Below, piece by piece: positions 8,632-17,828 of a stretch of DNA of 64,000 nt (position 1 is its first letter; every line of letters starts with the position of its first letter). The stretch spans positions 558,001-622,000 of the forward strand of contig NZ_CP100470.1 in assembly GCF_030323145.1 (NCBI RefSeq). The letters are read 5' to 3'. Made by a program: the position numbers and the translations under genes. The notes under the pieces were generated by a model. That model saw only the letters and a program-made list of their open reading frames with translations. It did no database searches and had not been told where the DNA came from. The DNA is from Mesorhizobium sp. C432A. Its GTDB lineage: Bacteria; Pseudomonadota; Alphaproteobacteria; Rhizobiales; Rhizobiaceae.

Positions 8632-11427
8632 ATGGCAAAAATCTCCCTCAAGCTCGACGCGCTGATCGACAGCGAGGCTTTGCGCCGCGACATGACGGCG
8701 CTGATCTCGGCGGCCAGCGGCATCGAGCCCGGCGCGCGCGTCGGTGCGCTCCGGCTGCTGAAGGATCGGCTGACCGAGGGCCGCAAGGTTGCCGAGCGCA
8801 TGCTGATGGACGATGGCAGCGGCACGGCCTGCGCCGCCCGGCTGTCGCATCTGATGGACGAGATCATCCGCGCCCTCTACGAGTTCGCCGCGACCCACGT
8901 CTACCGGGTGAAAAGCCCCTCGACCGCAGAGCGCATGGCGGTCGTCGCCGTCGGCGGCTATGGCCGCGGCACGCTGGCGCCGGGCTCCGACATCGACCTG
9001 TTGTTCCTGCTGCCCTACAAGCAGACGCCGTGGGGCGAACAGATCGTCGAATATATGCTCTATATGCTGTGGGACCTCGGGTTGAAGGTTGGCCACGCCA
9101 CCCGCAACATCGACGAGTGTCTCAGGCTGTCGCGCAGCGATATCACCATCCGCACCACGATCCTGGAAGCGCGGTTCCTGTGGGGCGAACAGAAGCTCTT
9201 CGACGAATTGCTCGCTCGCTTCGACCATGAAGTGGTGCGCACCACCGGACCGGAATATGTGCAGGCCAAGCTCGCCGAACGCGACGATCGCCATGCCAAG
9301 GCCGGCGAAAGCCGCTATCTGGTCGAGCCCAACGTCAAGGACGGCAAGGGCGGCCTGCGCGATTTGCAGACGCTGTTCTGGATCGCCAAATACTTCTATC
9401 GCGTGCGCACCGGCGAGGAATTGGTCGAGAAAGGTGTCTTCACCGAGGCCGAGTACCGCGAATTCCAGAAGGCCGAAGACTTCCTGTGGGCGGTGCGCTG
9501 CCACATGCATTTCCTCACCGGCAAGCCAGAGGAACGGCTGCATTTCGATATCCAGCGCGAGATCGCCGAACGGCTGGGCTACACCACCCATCCCGGTCTG
9601 TCGGCGGTCGAGCGCTTCATGAAGCATTACTTCCTCGTCGCCAAGGATGTCGGCGACCTCACCCGCATCTTCTGCGCCGCGCTCGAGGAAGAGCAGGCCA
9701 AGCATGTGCCCGGCTTCAACCGCATCTTCCTCACCTTCCAGCGCCGCAAGCGCAAGCTGGCAGGCACGTCGGACTTCATTGTCGACAATCACCGCATCAA
9801 CGTCGCCGACGACAGCGTGTTCGAGCGCGACCCGGTCAATCTGCTCAGGCTGTTCTGGTTCGCCGACAAGCACGGGCTGGAGTTCCATCCCGATGCGCTG
9901 AAGCTGCTCACCCGCTCGCTCGGTCTGGTCAACAAGTCGCTGCGGCGCGACGAGGAGGCCAACCGGCTGTTCCTCGACATCCTGACCTCGGACCGCAATG
10001 CCGAGCTTAATTTGCGGCGCATGAACGAGGCCGGCCTGCTCGGCAGGCTGATCCCCGATTTCGGCAGAATAGTCGCCATGATGCAGTTCTCGATGTACCA
10101 CCACTATACGGTGGACGAGCACCTGATCCGCTGCATCGGCGTCTTGGCCGAGATCGAGCGCGGCGACGGCGAAAAGGTGCATCCGCTCTCGCACACGCTG
10201 ATGCCGGGGCTAGAGAAGAGCCGCGAGGCGCTCTATGTCGCGGTGCTGCTGCACGACATCGCCAAGGGCCGGCCGGAGGATCACTCAGAGGCCGGCGCCC
10301 GGATCGCGCGCCGCATCTGCCCGCATATGGGGCTGTCGGCGGCCGACACCGAGACAGTCGCCTGGCTGGTCGAGAACCATCTGGTGATGTCGATGACGGC
10401 GCAGACGCGCGACCTCAACGACCGCAAGACGATCGAGGATTTCGCCTCGATCGTGCAATCGGTTGAGCGGCTAAAAATGCTGTTGATCCTGACCGTCTGC
10501 GACATCAGGGGTGTCGGGCCGGGCGTGTGGAACGGCTGGAAGGGCCAGCTCCTGCGCACGCTCTACTACGAGACCGAACTGCTTTTGACCGGCGGCTTCT
10601 CGGAAGTGTCGCGCGCCAAGCGGACGGCGGCGGCGCGCGAGCGGCTGGCCGAGGCGCTGGCCGATTGGCCGGACAAGGCCCGCAAGCGCTATGTCGGCCT
10701 GCATTACGAGAACTATCTGCTGACGGTCGACCTCCCCGATCAGCTGCGCCATGCCGAATTCATTCGCGAAGCCGACGCGGCAGGCAAGAAGCTCGCCACC
10801 GTGGTCAGGACTCACCTATTCGAGGCGGTGACCGAGATCACCGTGCTGGCGCAGGACCATCCGCGCCTGCTTTCGGTTATTGCCGGCGCCTGTGCCGGCG
10901 CCGGCGGCAACATCGTCGACGCGCAGATCTTCACCACGTCCGACGGCCGCGCGCTGGACATCATCCTGATCTCACGGGAATTCGACCGCGATGAGGATGA
11001 GCGCCGTCGCGCCGAGCGCGTCGGCCGGCTGATCGAGGACGTGCTGTCGGGCAAGAGCTGGCTGCCGGAGATGATCGAGAAGCGCACCCGGCCGCGGCGC
11101 GGCGCCAAGGTGTTCAAGATTCCGCCGCGCGCCGAAATCCGCAACACGCTGTCGAACCGGTTTTCGGTGATCGAGGTCGAGGGACTGGACCGGCCTGGGC
11201 TGTTGTCGGAAATCACCAGTGCGTTGTCCGATCTCTCGCTCGACATCGCCTCGGCTCACATCACCACCTTCGGCGAGAAGGTGATCGACACTTTCTATGT
11301 CACCGACCTTACGGGGCAGAAGATCGACAACCCGGCACGCACCGCCACCATCCACGCCAGGCTGATCGCGGCGCTTGAAGGCGTTGTCCCAGAGCGCGGC
11401 GGCAAGGCCAAGGCGGCGGCCGAGTGA
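8632..11427 (+). CDS. glnD: Bifunctional PII uridylyltransferase / uridylyl-removing enzyme
   Basis: A 931-aa nitrogen sensor that uridylylates PII proteins when glutamine is low and removes UMP when it is high. Domains in order: nucleotidyltransferase with [18 protein letters not shown] (catalytic Asp about 120/122), GlnD PII-uridylyltransferase linker with [20 protein letters not shown] domain with LLHDIAKG near residue 541, and two C-terminal ACT domains (about 725-800 and 845-920) that sense glutamine. Length matches rhizobial GlnD. The order glnD then murJ then trpS is typical of Mesorhizobium and relatives. Confidence 0.97.
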   Translation: MAKISLKLDALIDSEALRRDMTALISAASGIEPGARVGALRLLKDRLTEGRKVAERMLMDDGSGTACAARLSHLMDEIIRALYEFAATHVYRVKSPSTAERMAVVAVGGYGRGTLAPGSDIDLLFLLPYKQTPWGEQIVEYMLYMLWDLGLKVGHATRNIDECLRLSRSDITIRTTILEARFLWGEQKLFDELLARFDHEVVRTTGPEYVQAKLAERDDRHAKAGESRYLVEPNVKDGKGGLRDLQTLFWIAKYFYRVRTGEELVEKGVFTEAEYREFQKAEDFLWAVRCHMHFLTGKPEERLHFDIQREIAERLGYTTHPGLSAVERFMKHYFLVAKDVGDLTRIFCAALEEEQAKHVPGFNRIFLTFQRRKRKLAGTSDFIVDNHRINVADDSVFERDPVNLLRLFWFADKHGLEFHPDALKLLTRSLGLVNKSLRRDEEANRLFLDILTSDRNAELNLRRMNEAGLLGRLIPDFGRIVAMMQFSMYHHYTVDEHLIRCIGVLAEIERGDGEKVHPLSHTLMPGLEKSREALYVAVLLHDIAKGRPEDHSEAGARIARRICPHMGLSAADTETVAWLVENHLVMSMTAQTRDLNDRKTIEDFASIVQSVERLKMLLILTVCDIRGVGPGVWNGWKGQLLRTLYYETELLLTGGFSEVSRAKRTAAARERLAEALADWPDKARKRYVGLHYENYLLTVDLPDQLRHAEFIREADAAGKKLATVVRTHLFEAVTEITVLAQDHPRLLSVIAGACAGAGGNIVDAQIFTTSDGRALDIILISREFDRDEDERRRAERVGRLIEDVLSGKSWLPEMIEKRTRPRRGAKVFKIPPRAEIRNTLSNRFSVIEVEGLDRPGLLSEITSALSDLSLDIASAHITTFGEKVIDTFYVTDLTGQKIDNPARTATIHARLIAALEGVVPERGGKAKAAAE

Positions 11428-11485
11428 CCATCACTTTGTCCCAATCACCCCCTTTGTCCCAATCATCCAGGCAATCTCCCCGCGC

Positions 11486-13093
11486 ATGAGCCTCGTCAAG
11501 AAATTCGCCACGGTTGCGTCCGGCACGCTGATGAGCCGCGCCCTTGGCTTTGGCCGCGAAATGCTGATGGCGGCCGCACTCGGCACCGGGCCGGTGGCGG
11601 ACGCCTTCAACGCCGCCTTTCAGTTTCCCAACACGTTTCGCCGGCTGTTTGCCGAAGGCGCCTTCAACGCCGCTTTCGTGCCGCTGTTTGCCAAGGAGAT
11701 CGAGACTCACGGCACCGACGGCGCCAAGCGCTTTTCGGAGGAAGTGTTCGGCGTCCTGTTCACCGCACTTCTGGCGCTGACCATCGTCATGGAATTGGCG
11801 ATGCCGCTGATCGTGCGCTATCTCGTGGCGCCGGGCTTTGCCGACACGCCGGGCAAATTCGAGACGACCGTCCTGCTGGCGACGATCATGTTCCCGTATC
11901 TCATCTGCATGTCGCTCGCAGCCATGATGGCCGGCATGCTGAATTCGCTGCGCCGCTATTTCGCGGCTGCCGTGGCGCCCGCATTCCTCAACATCATCCT
12001 GATTAGCGTGCTCGGCTACGCCTGGTACCACGGCATGGATGCCCGTGAGGTTGGTTTCAGCCTGTCCTGGGGCGTGCTGGCGGCGGGGCTGGTACAGCTC
12101 GCCATTGTCTGGGTGGCTGTGCGCAATGCCGGCATCGCCATCGGTTTTCGCCGGCCGAAGATGACGCCCAACGTCAAGCGCCTGCTGATCCTGGCGCTGC
12201 CGGCGGCGATCACCGGCGGCATCACCCAGATCAACCAGCTGATCGGCACGGCGATCGCGTCGGCGCAGGACAGCGCCGTGTCGTCGCTTGCTTACGCCGA
12301 CCGCATCTACCAGCTGCCGCTCGGCGTCGTCGGCGTCGCGGTGGCCATCGTGCTGTTGCCGGAGCTGTCGCGGGCGCTGAAATCGGGCAATCTGGTCGAG
12401 GCAGCCAATCTGCAGAACCGCTCGGTCGAGTTCACCCTGTTCATGACCTTGCCGGCGGCGGCGGCCCTTTGGGTAATGGCGGAGCCGATCGTGCGGCTGG
12501 TCTATGAGCGCGGCGCCTTCGCCGCCAACGGCTCGACGCCGACCGTGGCCGCGATCCTGGCGATTTTCGGCCTCGGCCTGCCGGCCTTCGTGCTGATCAA
12601 GGCCTTCATTCCCGGCTATTTCGCCCGCGAGGATACGCGCACGCCGATGATGTTCGCCGCCATTTCGGTCGGCGTGAACGTGATCACGGCACTGACGCTG
12701 TTCCCGAGCATGGGCGCGCCCGGCATTGCGGTGGCCTCGGCCGTGGCCGGCTGGGTCAACGCTGTGATGCTGCTTGCCGTGCTGATCCGACGCGGCCATT
12801 GGGGCCGCGACGCGCCGCTGCTGAAGCGCATTCCGCGCCTGGTGCTGTCGGCTGCGGTGATGGCGGTGGCGCTCTATTTCGCCGAGCACTGGCTGGCCGT
12901 CAGGCTCGGCCCCGGCTCGCCACTGGTGATCAAGGCCGTGACGCTTCTCTCATTGGTGGCCGGCGGGGCGCTGCTCTACTTCGTCACGGCTTTCGCCACC
13001 GGCGGCGCCGATTTCGGAATGATCCGGCGCAATGTGAAACGCGGCTCGGGCAAGGCAGCGGCGCCAGCGCCAAACGCCGATCTGGACGAATAG
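11486..13093 (+). CDS. murJ: Lipid II flippase MurJ (MviN)
   Basis: A 535-aa polytopic membrane protein of the MOP superfamily that flips lipid II for peptidoglycan synthesis. The N-terminus MSLVKKFATVASGTLMSRAL and the FRRLFAEGAFNAAFVPLF motif are diagnostic; many hydrophobic helices follow. The start at 11486 is chosen because this is the family N-terminus; the frame is open upstream into the glnD 3' end. The 58-nt gap after glnD contains a short tandem TTTGTCCCAATCA repeat. A charged tail follows the last helix. Confidence 0.96.
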   Translation: MSLVKKFATVASGTLMSRALGFGREMLMAAALGTGPVADAFNAAFQFPNTFRRLFAEGAFNAAFVPLFAKEIETHGTDGAKRFSEEVFGVLFTALLALTIVMELAMPLIVRYLVAPGFADTPGKFETTVLLATIMFPYLICMSLAAMMAGMLNSLRRYFAAAVAPAFLNIILISVLGYAWYHGMDAREVGFSLSWGVLAAGLVQLAIVWVAVRNAGIAIGFRRPKMTPNVKRLLILALPAAITGGITQINQLIGTAIASAQDSAVSSLAYADRIYQLPLGVVGVAVAIVLLPELSRALKSGNLVEAANLQNRSVEFTLFMTLPAAAALWVMAEPIVRLVYERGAFAANGSTPTVAAILAIFGLGLPAFVLIKAFIPGYFAREDTRTPMMFAAISVGVNVITALTLFPSMGAPGIAVASAVAGWVNAVMLLAVLIRRGHWGRDAPLLKRIPRLVLSAAVMAVALYFAEHWLAVRLGPGSPLVIKAVTLLSLVAGGALLYFVTAFATGGADFGMIRRNVKRGSGKAAAPAPNADLDE

Positions 13094-13190
13094 TCCGGGC
13101 GAGCTAACAGCAACACCGGTCTTGATCCTCTCCGCCCCTTCGTCCATAAGCGCGCCGTCGCAAGACTTTCGCCGCGCGTGGTTTCCAGCC

Positions 13191-13233
13191 GCGTGATTGG
13201 CTCCGAAAAGTCTGCAACTTTTCGGAATCACGC
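13191..13233. repeat. Dispersed rhizobial palindromic element (copy upstream of trpS)
   Basis: Nested inverted repeats: GCGTGATT / AATCACGC outside and CCGAAAAGT / ACTTTTCGG inside. It resembles the elements at 31256-31304 and 49382-49428. It ends 32 bp before the trpS start and may form a hairpin in the leader. Confidence 0.7.
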
Positions 13234-13265
13234 TTATACGGCCCTCCACAAGCCATGAGGAACCC

Positions 13266-14333
13266 ATGACCGCCTTCAAACAGCTCGTCTTTTCCGGGGT
13301 ACAGCCGACCGGCAATCTGCATCTCGGCAACTATCTCGGCGCCATCAAGAAATTCGTCGCCCTGCAGGACACGTCAGACTGCATCTATTGCGTCGTCGAC
13401 CTGCATTCGCTGACGGCACAACTCGTCCATGACGACCTCGCCGACCAGACCCGCTCGATTACCGCGGCCTTCCTTGCCTCCGGCATCGACCCGAAGAAGC
13501 ACATCGTCTTCAACCAGTCGCGGGTGATGCAGCATGCCGAGCTTGCCTGGATCTTCAACTGCGTGGCGCGCATCGGCTGGATGAACAAGATGACGCAGTT
13601 CAAGGACAAGGCCGGCAAGGACCGCGAGAACGCCTCGCTGGGCCTGCTTGCCTATCCCTCGCTGATGGCGGCCGACATCCTGCTCTACCGCGCCACCCAT
13701 GTGCCGGTGGGCGAGGACCAAAAGCAGCATCTGGAGCTGACCCGCGACATCGCGCAAAAGTTCAATAATGATTTTTCGAGCCGCATCGCCAGTCTTGGCG
13801 TCGGCGTCGAGATGCAGGTTGGCGAAGAGACGGTAAACGGGTTCTTCCCGATAACCGAACCGGTGATCGGCGGGCCGGCGGCGCGCATCATGAGCCTGCG
13901 CGACGGCTCCAAGAAGATGTCGAAGTCGGACCCGTCGGATCTGTCCCGCATCAATTTGACCGACGATGCCGACACCATCTCGAAGAAGATCCGCAAGGCC
14001 AAGACCGACCCGGAAGCGTTGCCAAGCGAAGTCGACGGCCTGGAAAGCCGCCCGGAAGCGGAAAACCTGGTCGGCATCTATGCAGGGCTGGCCGAGATGT
14101 CGAAGGCGGACGTGCTGAAGGAATTCGGCGGCCAGCAGTTTTCCGTGTTCAAGCCGGCGCTCGCCGACCTTGCCGTGGAAAAACTGGCGCCGATCGCCGG
14201 CGAGATGCGCCGTATCGAGGGCGACCGCGCCTATGTCGACGCGGTGCTGAGAGACGGCGGCGAACGCGCCGGCGCGCTGGCTGAGACCACCATGAAGACG
14301 GTACGCGACATTATCGGCCTGTTGCAGGGCTGA
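13266..14333 (+). CDS. trpS: Tryptophan--tRNA ligase
   Basis: A 355-aa class I aminoacyl-tRNA synthetase that charges tRNA-Trp. The HIGH-type motif is [13 protein letters not shown] (residues ~16-28) and the KMSKS motif is [39 protein letters not shown] is family-typical. The start ATG at 13266 follows an AGGA and gives the usual N-terminus [13 protein letters not shown]. The reading frame is open further upstream, but that part falls in the palindromic repeat. Confidence 0.97.
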   Translation: MTAFKQLVFSGVQPTGNLHLGNYLGAIKKFVALQDTSDCIYCVVDLHSLTAQLVHDDLADQTRSITAAFLASGIDPKKHIVFNQSRVMQHAELAWIFNCVARIGWMNKMTQFKDKAGKDRENASLGLLAYPSLMAADILLYRATHVPVGEDQKQHLELTRDIAQKFNNDFSSRIASLGVGVEMQVGEETVNGFFPITEPVIGGPAARIMSLRDGSKKMSKSDPSDLSRINLTDDADTISKKIRKAKTDPEALPSEVDGLESRPEAENLVGIYAGLAEMSKADVLKEFGGQQFSVFKPALADLAVEKLAPIAGEMRRIEGDRAYVDAVLRDGGERAGALAETTMKTVRDIIGLLQG

Positions 14334-14434
14334 TCCTACCGTCAGTGCACCGCACCATTCTGGCCCAAGGCCGGCGGCTTGCCGCCGGTCTGTCGCGGTG
14401 GCAGATTGCGGCCGAAAACATCGAGTAGATAGAC

Positions 14435-14926
14435 ATGGTCTCCAAACGCCTCAGTCGCGAAGCCGGCCATCGCAGGAAATTCCTGACGATCATCGACGAC
14501 ACGCCGGAGTGCGAGCGCGCCGTCGCCTACGCCTCCAAGCGGGCGCAGAGCACCAGCGGCACGCTGGTGCTGCTCTACATCATCACACCTGACGACTTTC
14601 AGCACTGGCTGGGCGTCGAGAAGATCATGCGCGAGGAGGCCAATGCCACGGCACGCGCGGCACTCGACGGCTACGCCAACAAGGTGCGCCAGAAGCTCGG
14701 CATCGAGCCCGAGATGGTAGTGCGCGAAGGCAAGCCTACCGAAGAGATCCACAAGCTGATCGAGGAAGATCAGGACATCGCCATCCTGGTGTTGGCGGCA
14801 GGTGCCGGCAAGGAAGGACCCGGGCCGCTGGTCGGGGCTGTTGCCGGCAAGGGCGCCGCCTTCCCTATTCCCGTCACAGTGGTGCCGCAGAACCTTTCCG
14901 ACGAGGAGATCGACAGCCTCGCATAA
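14435..14926 (+). CDS. Universal stress protein (UspA family)
   Basis: A 163-aa single-domain Usp-fold protein. It starts with a basic N-terminus, then FLTIIDDTPECERAVAYASKRA, the early strand of the fold, and it ends with a nucleotide-loop-like segment (LAAGAGKEGPGPLVGAVAGKG) and PVTVVPQNLS. It lies 101 nt after trpS and precedes the Nfu-type gene. Family members bind ATP or dimerise during stress; the specific role is unknown. Confidence 0.87.
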   Translation: MVSKRLSREAGHRRKFLTIIDDTPECERAVAYASKRAQSTSGTLVLLYIITPDDFQHWLGVEKIMREEANATARAALDGYANKVRQKLGIEPEMVVREGKPTEEIHKLIEEDQDIAILVLAAGAGKEGPGPLVGAVAGKGAAFPIPVTVVPQNLSDEEIDSLA

Positions 14927-15113
14927 AGAGTGATGCCGGAAAGTGTGAAGCGGTTTCGGATGGATTTTATAGCCCGCGCGGGATTCATTCCCAGCCAGCA
15001 AAACATTCCGCCAGCCAGCCATTTTGAGCGACGCGTTTCGCTTGAATGTCCAGCCGATTGAGCCTATTTAGAACCATTCCAAACTAGCTGCCCGACTGGG
15101 CACGGAGACGGCC

Positions 15114-15683
15114 ATGTTCATCCAGACCGAATCGACGCCGAACCCGGCAACGCTGAAGTTCTTGCCCGGCAAGGAAGTCCTTGTTGAAGGCACCGCCGAT
15201 TTCCGCGACGCCGACAGTGCAGCCAGCGCCTCGCCGCTGGCCGGCCGGCTGTTCGAGATCCCCGGCGTGACCGGCGTCTTCTTCGGCTATGACTTCATCA
15301 CCGTGACCAAGGACGGCCCGGACTGGCAGCACCTGAAGCCGGCGATCCTGGGCGCCATCATGGAGCATTTCATGTCGGGCGCGCCCGTCATGGTCAACGC
15401 CGGCCCCGCCGCCGAGACCAGCCAGACCGGCGAATTCTACGACAAGGCCGATGAGCAACTGGTCATCACCATCAAGGAACTGCTCGACACCAGGGTGCGC
15501 CCGGCGGTTGCCCAAGATGGCGGCGACATCACCTTCCGCGGCTTCGAGAACGGCACCGTGTTCCTGCACATGAAGGGCGCCTGCGCCGGCTGCCCGTCCT
15601 CGACGGCGACGCTGAAGCACGGCATCCAGAACCTGCTCCGCCACTTCGTGCCGGAAGTACAGCAGGTCGAGCAGGTCTCCTAA
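15114..15683 (+). CDS. NifU-like Fe-S cluster scaffold protein (Nfu type)
   Basis: A 189-aa protein with two domains: N-terminal Nfu_N (starting MFIQTESTPNPATLKFLPG, about residues 1-90) and C-terminal NifU-like domain (about 110-185) carrying the cluster-binding GACAGCPSS (CxxC). It assembles or delivers iron-sulfur clusters. Length and architecture match Nfu1/NfuA-like scaffolds of alphaproteobacteria. It ends just before an intrinsic terminator. Confidence 0.94.
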   Translation: MFIQTESTPNPATLKFLPGKEVLVEGTADFRDADSAASASPLAGRLFEIPGVTGVFFGYDFITVTKDGPDWQHLKPAILGAIMEHFMSGAPVMVNAGPAAETSQTGEFYDKADEQLVITIKELLDTRVRPAVAQDGGDITFRGFENGTVFLHMKGACAGCPSSTATLKHGIQNLLRHFVPEVQQVEQVS

Positions 15684-15713
15684 GACCCCTTCACGCATTC
15701 GAGCGAGCAACAA

Positions 15714-15739
15714 AAAACCGGGCCAGATTGCCCGGTTTT
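15714..15739 (+). terminator. Intrinsic terminator after the Nfu-type gene
   Basis: Perfect 10-bp stem AAAACCGGGC / GCCCGGTTTT with a 6-nt loop, located 31 nt after the stop codon; the stem itself supplies the T-rich tail. Because of the A/T ends it could act in both directions, serving also the L,D-transpeptidase gene reading towards it. Confidence 0.85.
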
Positions 15740-15794
15740 CTGTTTTGGACGTCCGTTGTTGCCTAGACGGTCCGCGTACGAAGGGTAACGCCTA

Positions 15795-15866
15795 TTTTGA
15801 CCATGGTCTTCCCGAAAACCGGTTCCACTTTTCGCTTTCGTGGACCTCGGTTCCGGATCATGGTCC
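15795..15866. repeat. Degenerate dispersed palindromic element
   Basis: The stretch contains CCCGAAAACCGGTTCCACTTTTCG followed by GGATCATGGTC, with CATGGTC near its start. These match the recurring core CCGAAAA..TTTTCGG flanked by ATGATC-type arms seen at 31256-31304. It sits between the terminator and the 3' end of the L,D-transpeptidase gene. Confidence 0.55.
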
Positions 15867-16484
15867 CTACATCACGATGACCTTGGCGCCGACCGACGTG
15901 CGGTCGTAGAGGTCGATGATGTCCTGGTTCATCAGCCGGATGCAGCCTGACGACATCGCCTTGCCGATCGAATTCCATTCCGGACTGCCGTGCAGGCGGT
16001 AGCCCATGTCGCCGCCCTTGTTGAACAGATACATGGCGCGCGCGCCGAGCGGGTTCTTCAAGCCCGGCTCCATGCCGCTCGCGAACTTCGCTAGCTCCGG
16101 CTGGCGCTGGATCATCTGCCGCGGCGGCGTCCAGGTCGGCCATTCGCGCTTCAGCGCGATATGGGCGGTGCCGTGCCATTCAAAGCCTTCGCGGCCGACG
16201 CCGATGCCGTAGCGGATCGCCCGGCCGTCGCCTTCGACGAAGTAGAGAAACTTGTTCTGGGTATCGACGACGATGGTGCCCGGCTTTTCCGAGGTGTCGT
16301 AGTTCACCTCTTGCCGGTGGTACTTCAGCGGCACCCTCTCGATCGGGATGCGCGGCAGTTGGTAGCCTGCATCGTTCACCGAACCGTAGTTGTTGGTGAA
16401 CAGTTGCGAGCCGATCGTGCTGCAACCCGAGATCGCGGCCGACAACGCAAGTGCGGCGACGATTGCAAATGACTTCATGCGCAT
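15867..16484 (-). CDS. L,D-transpeptidase (YkuD family) lipoprotein
   Basis: A 205-aa envelope enzyme that forms 3-3 peptidoglycan cross-links or attaches proteins to peptidoglycan. The N-terminus MRMKSFAIVAALALSAAISG followed by Cys is a lipoprotein signal with a lipobox near residue 21. The YkuD domain holds the conserved HGSPEWNSIG and catalytic SSGCIRLMNQDIIDLY. The start at 16484 is chosen from the lipoprotein signal; the frame is open a further 96 codons upstream. It is divergent from the CueR-like gene. Confidence 0.92.
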   Translation of the reverse strand: MRMKSFAIVAALALSAAISGCSTIGSQLFTNNYGSVNDAGYQLPRIPIERVPLKYHRQEVNYDTSEKPGTIVVDTQNKFLYFVEGDGRAIRYGIGVGREGFEWHGTAHIALKREWPTWTPPRQMIQRQPELAKFASGMEPGLKNPLGARAMYLFNKGGDMGYRLHGSPEWNSIGKAMSSGCIRLMNQDIIDLYDRTSVGAKVIVM

Positions 16485-16722
16485 GAAATGGTCCGATGCC
16501 CCGCCAAGATGTCGCGACACGTTACGGCCGCTTTTCCTGAAACCATTCATGCTGGCATTTGCTTTGCTTGCCAAGCGCGCGATGCCTATATGCAGGAGCT
16601 TACGTGCCGGTAAGCCGTCAACTATGGCATTTCGGCAACAGGACTCACGGGATTGTGAAGGAAAAACAATGGTCGGTCCTGTCGGATAGCCTAGAATCAG
16701 GGAACCACATCGAGGAATCACA

Positions 16723-17142
16723 ATGAATGTAGGCGACGCCGCGGCGCGGTCCGGCCTGCCGGCCAAGACCATCCGCTACTATGAAGAGATCGGCCTGATC
16801 GCCCCGGCGCGCGCCGGCAATGGCTATCGCGATTATTCCAGCGACGACATCCATCGGCTAGCCTTCCTGCGCCGCGCCCGCAACCTCGGCTTTTCAATCG
16901 ACGATTGCCGCCAGCTGATGGCGCTCTACCGGGACCGCAGCCGCGCCAGCCACGATGTGCGCGAGATTGCCGCCGCCCATGTCAGCGCCATCGAGGAAAA
17001 GGTGCGCGAGCTGCAGTCGATGCGCACGACCTTGCAGACGCTGATCCAGGCCTGCCATGGTGACGACCGGCCGGATTGCCCGATTTTGGATGACATTGCG
17101 GGGGCTGCGCTACTCGAGAACAGGCCGGCTTCGGCCATATAG
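16723..17142 (+). CDS. cueR: CueR/HmrR-like copper-responsive MerR-family regulator
   Basis: A 139-aa MerR-family activator. The N-terminal winged helix-turn-helix reads MNVGDAAARSGLPAKTIRYY and is followed by a long dimerisation helix. The C-terminal metal loop has Cys111 and Cys119 in CHGDDRPDC, with the x7 spacing of CueR. Ser76 lies where monovalent-metal sensors carry Ser rather than Cys. It should activate the promoter at 7610-7640. Unusually, it is separated from copA by about 9 kb of housekeeping genes. The flanking DNA on its 3' side is foreign. Confidence 0.9.
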   Translation: MNVGDAAARSGLPAKTIRYYEEIGLIAPARAGNGYRDYSSDDIHRLAFLRRARNLGFSIDDCRQLMALYRDRSRASHDVREIAAAHVSAIEEKVRELQSMRTTLQTLIQACHGDDRPDCPILDDIAGAALLENRPASAI

Positions 17143-17401
17143 GTAGTATCTCGACTGACTAAAATACGGGAACGTCCAAGGGACAAGAACGGAACCAAAG
17201 CGGTTACATCAGACCTTTGCGTTCACGGCGCAAGACTTTAGTCCGGGCGCCTTATAGCTAAGAACGGAAGTTGATCGGCGGACGCAGGGGCGTTCCGGAG
17301 CAATACCAGACCGCGCCGATACAGATATGGTGCGATCGCGGAAGGCGCTCGGATCAAGTTGTAGCCTCAGTTCTGTCAACCGTATAATCGCCGCCATTCC
17401 C
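17143..17401. other. Intergenic stretch at the left border of the insert; no gene recognised
   Basis: No convincing ORF or RNA gene is seen. Near its end, 17372-17392 resembles the terminal repeat of the transposon to the right (TCTGTCAACCGTATAATCGCC-like), immediately followed by copy 1 of a 24-bp exact repeat. It probably holds debris of older insertions beside cueR. Confidence 0.5.
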
Positions 17402-17416
17402 CTACGGCTGGGTAGC
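17393..17416 (+). repeat. 24-bp exact direct repeat, copy 1
   Basis: It begins GCCATTCCCC and ends GCTGGGTAGC and is identical to 20940-20963, 3.5 kb away. It overlaps the stop codon of the small minus-strand ORF at 17402. Flanking bases differ between the copies. Confidence 0.85.
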
Positions 17417-17674
17417 GCTCGTGAGCAGTGGGTCATCTAGCTCTGCCTTTGTCTTCAGGACGGCATCAACGAGGGAACCGAACTCCTCGACGCTGAATGT
17501 GCAACTATCCTGGACCGCTCCCATATGGCTGAGGCGGAAGCGTACGAATTTCCGGTTTTCGGCTGGGATGCGCTTCACCAGAAACATGAATGAATAGGGA
17601 CCCGCGATCGCTGAGTACCGGCGCAACTCTTCGGTCGCGGGGAAAAGCCGGTTGGTGAATCCCAAAAACCCCAT
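17402..17674 (-). CDS. Hypothetical protein (90 aa) at the edge of the insert
   Basis: No family is recognised. From ATG 17674 it encodes 90 residues, with MGFLGFTNRLFPATEELRRY at the start and a central basic/aromatic stretch KFVRFRLSH, then CTFSVEEFGSLVDAVLKTK. No signal or membrane segment is seen. A longer frame extends to 17923 but would run through transposon-end sequence, so the internal ATG is preferred. It lies between two transposon-end-like sequences (17372 and 17734), so it may be cargo of an older related element. The stop codon lies in the 24-bp repeat. Confidence 0.5.
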   Translation of the reverse strand: MGFLGFTNRLFPATEELRRYSAIAGPYSFMFLVKRIPAENRKFVRFRLSHMGAVQDSCTFSVEEFGSLVDAVLKTKAELDDPLLTSATQP

Positions 17675-17733
17675 GGTGTCTCCCCTCGTGCCAAGGACCG
17701 TGCTTCTTATCATTGCGAGAGAAAATTCGCCTA

Positions 17734-17758
17734 TGGGTTTGTCAACCATACGATCGCC
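17734..17758 (+). repeat. Additional transposon-end-like sequence (same orientation as the right end)
   Basis: It shares GGGTTTGTCAA exactly, and a terminal ATCGCC, with the right inverted repeat at 21264-21296. It is 7 bp from the left end of the complete element and oriented as a right end. It also matches 17372-17392 at most positions. It is probably the remnant end of a related element. Confidence 0.6.
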
Positions 17759-17765
17759 ATGGTCA

Positions 17766-17798
17766 CAGGCGATTATCCGGTTGACAAACCCAAAGTGA
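17766..17798 (+). repeat. Left terminal inverted repeat of the IS1595-like transposon
   Basis: CAGGCGATTATCC, two variable bases, then TTGACAAACCCAAAGTGA. It is the inverse of 21264-21296 apart from the two variable bases. The transposase gene starts 31 bp inside it. Confidence 0.9.
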
Positions 17799-17828
17799 TT
17801 ACGTGGGGTAAGGGCATAGGAGATTTCC

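Noticed and set aside
8593..10194. 533-residue minus-strand ORF opposite glnD
   Set aside because: Low-complexity, domain-free translation; the plus-strand glnD has all catalytic motifs.
11309..12889. 526-residue minus-strand ORF opposite murJ
   Set aside because: His/Arg/Gln-rich translation typical of antisense reading of membrane-protein codons; murJ is clear on the plus strand.
16645..16722. CueR operator upstream of cueR
   Set aside because: No inverted repeat with the 19-bp-spaced promoter pattern seen at copA could be found.
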